Assembly (NCBI GenBank): GCA_018825765.1
Contig: JAHKAQ010000083.1
Span: 1 to 27,246, forward strand
Length of the DNA: 27,246 bases
Direction of reading: 5' to 3'
Source: Patescibacteria group bacterium
GTDB taxonomy: Bacteria > Patescibacteriota > Minisyncoccia > CAIUEV01 > JAHKAQ01
A model generated the notes under the pieces. That model saw only the letters and a program-made list of their open reading frames with translations. It was not told where the DNA came from and searched no databases. Made by a program: the position numbers and the translations under genes. How positions within the stretch are numbered: the stretch's first letter is position 1; the number at the start of each line of letters is the position of its first letter. Positions 8,794 through 16,495 of the stretch are shown here, piece after piece.

Positions 8794-10713
8794 ATGCCCC
8801 TAGACAAAACTCAACAAGACCTGTATTCAGGAACTAACAAAATCCAGTCCCGGCCAAAAAACCTGGACCAGCTGGATCCCAGAAGTATTGTCTCAAAGGA
8901 AAATAACGATCCCAATAAAAAACAATGGTCGCAAGGCGACGAGGTAACCAGTAAACAAAAAAAACTGCTTATTCGCGTCCTCGCCGGCTTTGGAATTTTT
9001 GTTCTTATTTTTAGCCTGGGATATATTCTCTATCTCTACCAAAAAAACGCCTTTTCCAAAGAAAATTTCAAACTAACTTTCGACGTTCCAGAAACCATCA
9101 ATGCCGGCGAGGAATTCTCCTTTAAACTTCTCTTTCATAACAATAACCGCAAAAACCTTATTAACTGCGCCCTTGCTGTCAATCACCCGGAAAAACTTAA
9201 GGTATCAAAAATAAACCCCGCGCCGCTTAACGCCGGAGATAACTATGTAAACTTTCAACTACCTGAAATTAAAGCTTATGAAAACGGCGTCATTGCCTTT
9301 TACGCTCAAATTCCGGAAAAAGAAGAAAACACCATAGATATTGAAGCTTCCCTCTCCTGTCAGTTAAAGCAGAATGAAGAACCCCAGGAAATCCAATACG
9401 CAAGACAAAGCACGGCCGTAAAATCGTCTAAAATTATTCTTCAGTTTGAATCAACCAGACAAGCCGCTTCCCAGGATGTAATTGAATACTTTCTTAAATT
9501 AAAAAACAACACCGATCAAAACATAAACAGCACGGAATTAAGAATTACCTATCCTCTGGGCTTTGAGTTCATATCCTCAACCGCGGCCGCGGCCGACACA
9601 GAAAACTCTGCTTTCAAATTCGCCACCATAACCCCGCGCCAGGAAATAGACCTTAAAATTTCAGGCACCATAAAAGGATCAGCCGGAGAGAAAAAACAGG
9701 CCAAAGCTCAAGCCGGCATTGTTCAAGGCGATGACTTTGTTGTTATAAGCGAAGAATTTACTGAAACCGAAATCACGACCTCTCCCTTGAGCATTGATCA
9801 AATAATATCCAGCCAAACCAAAGAAAACATTGAAGCCGTGGACCCGGGAGAGTCCCTGGACTTTATTATAAAATATAAAAACAACAGCGAACTCCCGCTA
9901 AGAGACGCTGTAGTTACCGCCAAAATTGAAGGCCGGGCCATTGATTATAATTCAATCCAGGCCCAATCCGGAAACTTTGACGGAAATCTCAAAACCATAA
10001 CCTGGCGCCCCGGTGAAGTCCCGGCGCTAGGCCTTCTTGATCCTCAGGAGCAGGGGGAAATCTCTTTTAAACTCAAAACCCTGTCTCATCTTCCTTCTGA
10101 CAGTCTTGACGATAAAAATTTTTCCGTCTCCTCCACCGCTCAAATTGACAGCCCGGATATTCCCACGCCCGTCGGCATGAATAAAACCATTTCCTCAAGC
10201 AAAAAAAGCGTTAAAATAAATACCAAAGTAATCTTTGAAGCTTTTGGAGTATATTCCGACAGCCTGCTGCCCGGAACCGGCCCCATCCCGCCGCGTATTG
10301 GCGAAGAAACCACCTATACTATCCACTACAAAATCACAAACATCAATAACGATATCTCAAACACAATAGTAAAAACCACCCTGCCTGATTATGTTTTATG
10401 GAAAAACAGTGTTTATCCAACCAGAACCGAACAATTAACTTTTGACGAAAGAAGCAAGGAACTAACCTGGAATATCTCCAGCGTCCCGGCTTTATCCGGC
10501 ACTCAACTTGGAGCGAAAGAAATAGCTTTTCAAATTAGCATAACCCCCCAGGAGCATCAATTCGATCAAGAACTTATCCTGATAAATCAGTCCAGTTTCA
10601 GCTGTCAGGATAAATTTACCGGCAAAAATTATCAATTAACCCAGAACCCGGTCTCGACCCTGTTACCCAATGACCCCAGTGTCGGCCAAAATCAAGCAAC
10701 AGTCTCCAGATGA
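8794..10713 (+). CDS. Membrane-anchored surface protein with repeated DUF11-like/Ig-type domains
   Basis: 639 residues from the chosen ATG. The frame is open to an earlier ATG at 8737, but that would overlap recO by 35 nt and add a non-conserved-looking tail, so 8794 is preferred; neither start has a good ribosome binding site. A cytoplasmic charged tail (1-58) precedes one membrane helix (about 59-82, LAGFGIFVLIFSLGYILYLY). The rest should be outside the cell and reads as about four beta-sandwich modules. Their recurring pieces, such as YFLKLKNNTD, FIIKYKNNSE and TIHYKITNIN, followed by TLPD or TYPLG and LTW or ITW phrases, are typical of DUF11-like conserved repeats. These usually have structural or adhesive roles at the surface; the exact function is unknown. 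The stop overlaps the next gene by 4 nt (ATGA). Confidence 0.8.
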   Translation: MPLDKTQQDLYSGTNKIQSRPKNLDQLDPRSIVSKENNDPNKKQWSQGDEVTSKQKKLLIRVLAGFGIFVLIFSLGYILYLYQKNAFSKENFKLTFDVPETINAGEEFSFKLLFHNNNRKNLINCALAVNHPEKLKVSKINPAPLNAGDNYVNFQLPEIKAYENGVIAFYAQIPEKEENTIDIEASLSCQLKQNEEPQEIQYARQSTAVKSSKIILQFESTRQAASQDVIEYFLKLKNNTDQNINSTELRITYPLGFEFISSTAAAADTENSAFKFATITPRQEIDLKISGTIKGSAGEKKQAKAQAGIVQGDDFVVISEEFTETEITTSPLSIDQIISSQTKENIEAVDPGESLDFIIKYKNNSELPLRDAVVTAKIEGRAIDYNSIQAQSGNFDGNLKTITWRPGEVPALGLLDPQEQGEISFKLKTLSHLPSDSLDDKNFSVSSTAQIDSPDIPTPVGMNKTISSSKKSVKINTKVIFEAFGVYSDSLLPGTGPIPPRIGEETTYTIHYKITNINNDISNTIVKTTLPDYVLWKNSVYPTRTEQLTFDERSKELTWNISSVPALSGTQLGAKEIAFQISITPQEHQFDQELILINQSSFSCQDKFTGKNYQLTQNPVSTLLPNDPSVGQNQATVSR

Positions 10714-10955
10714 AATTCATTTTAAAAATTATTGTTCTTAGCCTCTTAATCGCGGGATTCCTGTCATCCTTTAACCTTGATCGCGTCCAGCCCTCAGCTG
10801 AAATTAAAAATAAAACAAAAACTATCCTGAAAAATTCCGCTAAAAAATTAAAACAACTCATTTACAAAAAAGCAGCCAAAACAAACCCTCCGGGCGATAT
10901 TTTGCCTGATGAAATAGATGACAAATTGATTCATAAAATAAAAGAAATAAAATAA
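10710..10955 (+). CDS. Small exported lysine-rich protein, unknown function
   Basis: 81-residue protein. It begins with a classic signal peptide or membrane anchor (MKFILKIIVLSLLIAGFLSS, residues 1-20). The mature part is strongly basic (KNSAKKLKQLIYKKAAK) and ends with an acidic stretch (DILPDEIDD) and another basic tail. The ATG shares an ATGA with the stop of the preceding surface-protein gene, so translation is likely coupled. I do not recognise a family. Its position suggests an envelope role next to its larger neighbour. Confidence 0.75.
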   Translation: MKFILKIIVLSLLIAGFLSSFNLDRVQPSAEIKNKTKTILKNSAKKLKQLIYKKAAKTNPPGDILPDEIDDKLIHKIKEIK

Positions 10956-10964
10956 TCTTAAGGC

Positions 10965-10993
10965 TTGTTCTTTAAAAAAAAACATGCTTTAAT
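10965..10993 (+). promoter_or_regulatory. Possible promoter for the Wzz-like/DUF4012 pair
   Basis: TTGTTC (10965-10970) is separated by 17 bp from TTTAAT (10988-10993). The element lies in the 71-nt gap before the Wzz-like gene. The -35 box is weak, so read-through from upstream is an alternative. Confidence 0.35.
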
Positions 10994-11026
10994 TACTAGC
11001 TTAATATTTCTTTTATTTTTTAAAAA

Positions 11027-11818
11027 ATGACAAACTTCAAGCTTAAAGCTAAGTTTCTAGTTTTTATCAGTCTCCTGGCCGGGCTTATTTTTATTTTAAA
11101 AGGAATTCTTGCCCCGCCTTTTTACCAGTCAAGTTTTAGCGTTGTTCTTCTTCCCCAAAACATAGACTCCCGAAACGCCTCAAAAATACAGGATCAATCC
11201 GCGTTTTTCTCGTCTTTAATAAAACAAACCGTTCCAGGCAGTATTTTTCTTGAAAAAATAAACACCGAACTAAAATCATCCAATAGTCAGCGCCCAATAG
11301 ATGTCACTGCCAGCCAGTGGGCTCGCTCCATAAGCGTCCACCAAAATCCAAAATCTCAAATCCTTACCATTACCGCTTTTCATAAAGACCCCAAGCAAGC
11401 GGTTTTTTTTGCCGCACTCACCAGCCAAACTTTAAAAAATAATATCGCTCTTTTCACCAACAGCAACAATCTGGAAGCTAAGCTCATCGACCAGCCGCTC
11501 AAAGCCTCTACACCTGGAATTCTCTATTTCGCCGGTATTTTTTTCAAAGGAATCTTACTGGGAGCTCTTATCTCCTTTTTACTCATCCTTACCTTCAAGG
11601 AAAAAACCCTTGGCTGGCTATTCATTAAAAAAAAATATAAAATAAAACCCGAAAGGAAAAAGATCACAAAAAAACAACCCGAGCCCATTATTTCGCCTAA
11701 TCTCTCGTCCCGATCAATCACTCCTTTATCCATAAGCAAAACCAAAAAAAACCTGCAAACTTCTTCAGACCAGGAAATAAAGGAACGGCTTAATCGTCTA
11801 ATAAGCGGGGATCTTTAA
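11027..11818 (+). CDS. Wzz-like polysaccharide chain-length/co-polymerase-type membrane protein
   Basis: 263 residues with the two-helix layout of polysaccharide co-polymerases. One N-terminal membrane segment is at about 9-28. A periplasm-side domain of about 130 residues follows. The second membrane segment (about 167-187, FAGIFFKGILLGALISFLLI) is preceded by AKLIDQPLKASTPG, which resembles the proline-rich motif before TM2 of Wzz proteins. A basic cytoplasmic tail (about 60 residues) follows; no kinase Walker motifs are present. Wzz proteins set the length of surface polysaccharide or help its export. The next gene starts 2 nt after its stop, so the two are probably one unit. No glycosyltransferase lies nearby, so the substrate is unknown. 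Confidence 0.72.
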   Translation: MTNFKLKAKFLVFISLLAGLIFILKGILAPPFYQSSFSVVLLPQNIDSRNASKIQDQSAFFSSLIKQTVPGSIFLEKINTELKSSNSQRPIDVTASQWARSISVHQNPKSQILTITAFHKDPKQAVFFAALTSQTLKNNIALFTNSNNLEAKLIDQPLKASTPGILYFAGIFFKGILLGALISFLLILTFKEKTLGWLFIKKKYKIKPERKKITKKQPEPIISPNLSSRSITPLSISKTKKNLQTSSDQEIKERLNRLISGDL

Positions 11819-11820
11819 AC

Positions 11821-13230
11821 ATGAAAACAAGCGTTAAAATTTTACTTTTCCTGCTTTTTCTTACCACCCTGGCCAGCGCCTCCTGGTATTATTTTAAAAA
11901 CAGTGATTTTGGTCTTCTCAAAAAACTAAAGCCAACCCCGGCTGATTTATATAATAAAGATCAGGCTGACGCTAATTTCACTAATTTAAACTTTGTTTCA
12001 TTTACCAAAGAAATATCCGGAATAAACGGGCCAAGAACCTATCTGATCCTCTTTCAAAACTCCATGGAACTAAGACCCACTGGCGGATTTATCGGGTCTT
12101 TCGCTAAAATAAAAGTAGAAAATGGAAAACTCATAGAAAAAAAAACTTTTGATTCAGCTATTTTTGACCAAACCCTTCAAAACGCGCCTGAACCGCCGTA
12201 TTTTATCAAAAAATATCTTCATACTGATCAATGGGGCGTGAGGGATTCTAACTGGTATTTTGATTTCTCCTCCAGCAGTCAAAACGCTCTAAAGCTTTAT
12301 CATCTTTCCCCGGATCATAAAGATGATAAAATTGACGGCGTAATCGGCGTAACAACCAACATCCTGCCCTATCTCATTGAAAAAACCGGCCCCATAGAGC
12401 TTCCTGATATACAAGGACAATTCACTAAAGAAAACTGTATTGAAAAACTGGAATATGAAGTAGAATTGGGGTTTAGTAAAAGAGGAGTTGCGCGTCACCA
12501 AAGAAAAGACATTCTTAAAGAGCTGCTTGACATTTTATCCTCCCGGCTTACCCAAATCGGGAAATTGGAACAACTTTCCCTCCTAAAGGACCTGCAAAAA
12601 CTGCTCCAAAAAAAAGATATTCAGTTCTATTTTGAAAACCAGGACATGCAAAATTACGCCCTAAAAAATAACTGGGCCGGCGCCATAATTGCCGGCGCTT
12701 CTTATAACGACTATCTCGCCCTGGTAGATTCTAATCTGGGCGCGCTAAAAACCAATCGCTGTCTAAGCCATAAAATCACCTATCAGGTTGATTTTTCCGA
12801 CCCCAAAAATCCAAAAGCCAAAACCACAATAGACTACGCTAATAATTGCCGGGAAAAAAACTTCATGACCGATAATTACCACGGTTACACAAGGCTTTAC
12901 GTGCCGCTTAATTCCACGCTTGAAAGCGCCCAGGGATTTGACCAGGGAGCTCTGAATGAAATCACAAGCCCCAATGACCCCGCGTTGATCGAAACCACTA
13001 AAGATAAAAAAATATTCAGTAATCTGGTTTACGTGACGCTCAACAGCCAAAGAGCCTACAGTTTTTCCTACAAACTTCCTTCAACCATCAATTCTTCCAA
13101 TTATCAGCTGTATTTCCAAAAACAAGCCGGCCTGAATAACCCTCATCTCAAAGTGATCCTGAAAGAACAAACAAAAGAACAAATAATCTTTGACCAGGCA
13201 GTAGAAAAAGACACTCTGATAAAAAAATAA
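11821..13230 (+). CDS. DUF4012 envelope protein
   Basis: 469 residues with an N-terminal signal/anchor (about 5-23, VKILLFLLFLTTLASASWYY) and the rest probably extracytoplasmic. The family signature is FQNSMELRPTGGFIGSF (78-94), preceded by GPRTYLIL and followed by KIKVENGKL; this block is diagnostic for DUF4012. The pattern recurs in Patescibacteria and Actinobacteria, often near envelope polysaccharide genes. Biochemical function is unknown. It lies 2 nt after the Wzz-like gene, with which it probably forms a functional pair. The protein seems to lack the long N-terminal region that some larger members have; I see no frameshift. Confidence 0.88.
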   Translation: MKTSVKILLFLLFLTTLASASWYYFKNSDFGLLKKLKPTPADLYNKDQADANFTNLNFVSFTKEISGINGPRTYLILFQNSMELRPTGGFIGSFAKIKVENGKLIEKKTFDSAIFDQTLQNAPEPPYFIKKYLHTDQWGVRDSNWYFDFSSSSQNALKLYHLSPDHKDDKIDGVIGVTTNILPYLIEKTGPIELPDIQGQFTKENCIEKLEYEVELGFSKRGVARHQRKDILKELLDILSSRLTQIGKLEQLSLLKDLQKLLQKKDIQFYFENQDMQNYALKNNWAGAIIAGASYNDYLALVDSNLGALKTNRCLSHKITYQVDFSDPKNPKAKTTIDYANNCREKNFMTDNYHGYTRLYVPLNSTLESAQGFDQGALNEITSPNDPALIETTKDKKIFSNLVYVTLNSQRAYSFSYKLPSTINSSNYQLYFQKQAGLNNPHLKVILKEQTKEQIIFDQAVEKDTLIKK

Positions 13231-13242
13231 ATCTCAATCTCA

Positions 13243-13314
13243 TTCCCTAAAACTCTAATATCCTTTATAATAAATCAACTCTTAGTTAACAGGGGATATT
13301 TAATGTTAAAATGA
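13243..13314 (+). promoter_or_regulatory. parAB promoter, strong ribosome binding site and 3-codon leader
   Basis: A perfect TATAAT (13266-13271) has a weak TTCCCT -35 candidate (13243-13248) 17 bp upstream. AGGGGA (13291-13296) is a strong Shine-Dalgarno site, 6 nt before an ATG at 13303 that reads ATG-TTA-AAA-TGA. The stop of this three-codon frame overlaps the parA ATG (13311) in an ATGA. The distance from AGGGGA to the parA start is 14 nt, longer than usual. Confidence 0.6.
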
Positions 13315-14078
13315 GTCAAATAATTTCTTTGGTTAATCAAAAAGGCGGCGTAGGAAAAACAACTACCGCCATAAACATGGCTCAATATTTAGCTGAAGCC
13401 GGCCGTTTAGTGCTTCTTGTTGATCTTGATCCGCAAGCTAACGCCACCAGCGGAGTGGGTATAGACAAAAATAACATCCAATTTGGAATCTATGACTCCA
13501 TGATAAAACAAGTCCCCGTAGAGCGGGCGATTACCAAAATAAATTCCGTGGGCTATGACGTAATCCCGTCTTCTCCGGATCTTTCAGGCGCTTCCATAGA
13601 ACTTGCCCGCGCCAAACAAAGAGAATTCTGGCTCCATAGAATATTAAAAAACATAAAAAACAAATACGATTACATAATTATTGACAGCCCGCCCAGCCTT
13701 GATCTTTTAACCATAAACGGACTGGTCGCTTCAGACGGACTTCTGATCCCGGTTCAATGTGAATACTACGCGCTTGAAGGACTTAGCCGCCTGCTTGAAA
13801 CCATCACCCTTATAAGGAAAAATCTCAAGCCAAACCTTGATATAATCGGGGCTATTCTCACCATGTATGACAAAAGAAATAAGCTTGCCCGCCAGGTCGT
13901 AAAAGAAGTTCAGGATAATTTCCCGGGCCGCGTGTTTTCTTCAATTATTCCCAGAAACGTCAGGCTTTCTGAAGCTCCCAGCTTTGGCAAATCCATTCTT
14001 GGATTCGCCAGCCTCTCTAAAGGAGCCAAGGCCTATCACAACCTGGCCCGGGAACTTATCGAATTAGAAAAACAATAA
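13311..14078 (+). CDS. parA: ParA/Soj chromosome-partitioning ATPase
   Basis: 255-residue deviant-Walker ATPase that forms ATP-dependent dimers on the nucleoid and moves ParB-bound origins. It has the deviant Walker A KGGVGKTT (11-18, signature Lys K11), Walker A' VDLDPQAN near residues 37-44, Walker B IIIDSPPSLDLL and the ending region SIIPRNVRLSEAPSFGKS, all standard for Soj-type chromosomal ParA. There is no N-terminal HTH, so it belongs to the short chromosomal/type Ib group. parB follows after 21 nt. The start at 13311 is set by alignment to the family (MSQIISLVNQKGGVGKTT). Confidence 0.96.
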   Translation: MSQIISLVNQKGGVGKTTTAINMAQYLAEAGRLVLLVDLDPQANATSGVGIDKNNIQFGIYDSMIKQVPVERAITKINSVGYDVIPSSPDLSGASIELARAKQREFWLHRILKNIKNKYDYIIIDSPPSLDLLTINGLVASDGLLIPVQCEYYALEGLSRLLETITLIRKNLKPNLDIIGAILTMYDKRNKLARQVVKEVQDNFPGRVFSSIIPRNVRLSEAPSFGKSILGFASLSKGAKAYHNLARELIELEKQ

Positions 14079-14099
14079 TTTAGCATTTAAAACAAAAAA

Positions 14100-14993
14100 A
14101 TGGCGTCATCTAACGCGTTGGGCAGAGGCCTCTCCGCCCTGATTCCAGACAGTATAAAAAAAGACTTAAAACAAAAAAAACACCCTTCCAAACATCAGCC
14201 CGGGGAACAAAAAAGCGTCATTGAGCTGGAAATAAAAAAAATATCCCCTAACGCCAACCAGCCCAGAAGAAAATTCAACAAAGAAAATCTGGAATCCCTG
14301 GCTGAATCCATAAAAGAGTATGGCGTTCTTCAGCCTATCCTAGTCATAAAAAAAGGCCGGGAAGAATATGAAATTATCGCCGGCGAAAGAAGATACCGGG
14401 CCGCGAAAATTATCAACTTGGAAAGAATCCCCGCCATCATAAAACAAAGCGACCAGCAGAACCAGCTGGAATTAGCCATTATTGAAAATATTCAGCGGGA
14501 AAACTTAAACCCCATTGAAGAAGCGCGAGCCTATCAAAAACTCATGCAGGAATTCTCTCTAACCCAGGAAGAAATTTCAAGAAAAGTCAAAAAAGGCAGG
14601 TCTTCCATTGCCAATCTAATGAGATTTCTTACCCTGCCCCAGGAAATTCAAGACGGACTTATGGAAGGAAAAATAAACGAAGGCCACGCCAAAGTAATTG
14701 CCGCCCTGGATAATCCTCAGGCTCAACTGGCTCTATATAAGCAAACCTTAAAAGACAGTCTTACCGTGAGAAATATAGAAGAGATCGCCCAGGAAGTTTC
14801 GGTCCGGCCGCACAAAAGAAGAATCACTAATCAAACAAACAATCCGATTACCAGCCAGCGGGAAAAAATAATCTCCGACGCCGTTGGATTAAAGGTAAAA
14901 ATAAAGCCCAAAAAAAAGGGCGGGAAAATTATTATCGATTATTACGGAGAAAACGATCTCGATCGCTTTATCCAGCTGATAAACCAAAATTAA
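14100..14993 (+). CDS. parB: ParB/Spo0J centromere-binding CTPase
   Basis: 297 residues. The N-terminus carries the LGRGLSALIP segment (7-16) that in the family contacts and stimulates ParA. The ParB/Srx-type CTP-binding domain includes NQPRRKFN (53-60) and GERRYRA (95-101), then ENIQRENLNPIEEA (129-142). A helix-turn-helix DNA-binding region (about 153-172, LTQEEISRKVKKGRSSIANL) and a C-terminal dimerisation domain complete the usual layout. No canonical parS (TGTTTCACGTGAAACA-like) site was seen in the window. The stop codon overlaps the stop of the opposing rel gene by 4 nt. Confidence 0.96.
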   Translation: MASSNALGRGLSALIPDSIKKDLKQKKHPSKHQPGEQKSVIELEIKKISPNANQPRRKFNKENLESLAESIKEYGVLQPILVIKKGREEYEIIAGERRYRAAKIINLERIPAIIKQSDQQNQLELAIIENIQRENLNPIEEARAYQKLMQEFSLTQEEISRKVKKGRSSIANLMRFLTLPQEIQDGLMEGKINEGHAKVIAALDNPQAQLALYKQTLKDSLTVRNIEEIAQEVSVRPHKRRITNQTNNPITSQREKIISDAVGLKVKIKPKKKGGKIIIDYYGENDLDRFIQLINQN

Positions 14994-16486
14994 AAAATAA
15001 ATTTCTTCTCTTTTTTTAAAACGTCTTTTATTTTCATCCTGGCGTTGCTTGTCTTTATAAAATTAAGCCATTTAATATCCGGCGTTTTCTTGCCTTTTTG
15101 AACCACAATTTCTATAACTTCCCCGTTTTGAATCATATAATCTAGCGGCACCGGTGATCCGTCAGCCTTAGCGCCTATCGCCGAATGCCCTACTTCAGTA
15201 TGAACCTCATAAGCAAAATCAATAGGCGTCGCGCCTTCAGGCAAATCAATTACGTCACCCGCCGGGGTAAAGGCGAAAATCCTGTCGTTCAAAAAATCAA
15301 TCCGAAGACTCTTAAAAAATTCCTCTGAATCCGTGCCTGATATTTCCTGCCATTTTCGCAACTGGCGCACCCAGGTCAATTCTCTTTTCATTCTTTTCAA
15401 ATTATCACGCTCTTTTTTCCTTTTATTGGCGATCAGTTCGGCGAAAGTTTTCTTTTCTGAATAAAGCCAGTGAGCCGCGATACCATATTCTGCTTCCTCG
15501 TGCATTTGCGGAGTCCTAATCTGGACCTCTATCAGCTTACCGCCCAGAGCGAATACGGTTGTATGAAGCGACCGATAACCATTTGGCTTGGGCAGGGAAA
15601 TATAATCCTTAATTCTTTTTATCAACGGCAAATAATGCTTATGAATCACCCCTAAGGTCTCATAACAATTTCTTATCTCCGGCACTATAATCCTTACCGC
15701 CACCAGATCATATATCTCATCAATATTCATGCTGTGCCGCTTTAATTTAAGGTAAAGACGATACAAATGTTTGGCCCGGCCATGAATATCCAACACTTCT
15801 ATACCCTCATTTTTTAGAACTTTTTTTAATTCCTTAATAAACTTTTTTACCACTGCCATTCTTTCCTGATACTTTTCTTTGGTCATTTTATCCACCTCAT
15901 TATACATTTTTGGATAAACGTATTGAAACGACATATCTTCCAGGCCTCCTTTTATCCAACCAATCCCCAGACGGTTAGCTATGGGCGCGTAAATTTCCAT
16001 AGTCTCTTTTGAAATTCGATATTGTTTTTTGGGCGGCAAAACATCCAATGTTTCCATGTTGTGAAAACGATCTGATAGTTTAATAAGCACGGTCCGAATA
16101 TCCGCGGCCATGGCCAAAAACATCCGACGCAAATTTTCCAGGTAATATTCCTGTTTTCTGCCCCTTAACTTTATTTTCCCCAATTTTGTAATTCCAGAAA
16201 CAATAAACTCCACTTCTTTGCCAAATTCCCGACGAATATCTTTCAGGGTATATTTTGTGTCCTCTGGCACGTCATGCAATAAAGCGGCGATTAAAGTTTT
16301 TGATCCCATGCCGGTTTGCGCCAATCGGTAAGCGGTGATTAAAGGATGTTGAATATAATCCTCGCCGGTCTTTCTCTTTTGACCCTTATGCGCTAACAAA
16401 GCAAAGTTATAGGCTTTTACTATTTTTTCTTCGTCAATATTCGTGTTCTTGGCTTTTGCTGTCTCTATTAGCTCTTTTATAGTCAT
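14990..16486 (-). CDS. rel: Short bifunctional-type (p)ppGpp synthetase/hydrolase (Rel/SpoT family)
   Basis: 498 residues; makes and breaks the stringent-response alarmone. The N-terminal HD hydrolase domain has H47, HDVPED (71-76) and LSDRFHNMETL (137-147). The synthetase domain has RIKD (291-294, the RXKD form of bifunctional Rel rather than the EXDD of RelA), PKPNGYRSLHTTV and EVQIRT (320-325). A TGS domain follows (about 390-455, FAFTPAGDVIDLPEGATPID). Classical Rel is about 700-740 residues; the helical, zinc-finger/RIS and ACT domains are absent here, and the protein stops soon after TGS. No frameshift is apparent downstream, since parB occupies the opposite strand right to its end. It lies 9 nt after uvrB. 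Confidence 0.95.
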   Translation of the reverse strand: MTIKELIETAKAKNTNIDEEKIVKAYNFALLAHKGQKRKTGEDYIQHPLITAYRLAQTGMGSKTLIAALLHDVPEDTKYTLKDIRREFGKEVEFIVSGITKLGKIKLRGRKQEYYLENLRRMFLAMAADIRTVLIKLSDRFHNMETLDVLPPKKQYRISKETMEIYAPIANRLGIGWIKGGLEDMSFQYVYPKMYNEVDKMTKEKYQERMAVVKKFIKELKKVLKNEGIEVLDIHGRAKHLYRLYLKLKRHSMNIDEIYDLVAVRIIVPEIRNCYETLGVIHKHYLPLIKRIKDYISLPKPNGYRSLHTTVFALGGKLIEVQIRTPQMHEEAEYGIAAHWLYSEKKTFAELIANKRKKERDNLKRMKRELTWVRQLRKWQEISGTDSEEFFKSLRIDFLNDRIFAFTPAGDVIDLPEGATPIDFAYEVHTEVGHSAIGAKADGSPVPLDYMIQNGEVIEIVVQKGKKTPDIKWLNFIKTSNARMKIKDVLKKEKKFIF

Positions 16487-16495
16487 CTTTATTCT

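Noticed and set aside
10616..10861. Reverse frame across the end of the DUF11-like gene and the small exported protein
   Set aside because: It overlaps two plausible plus-strand genes and contains no recognisable protein features.
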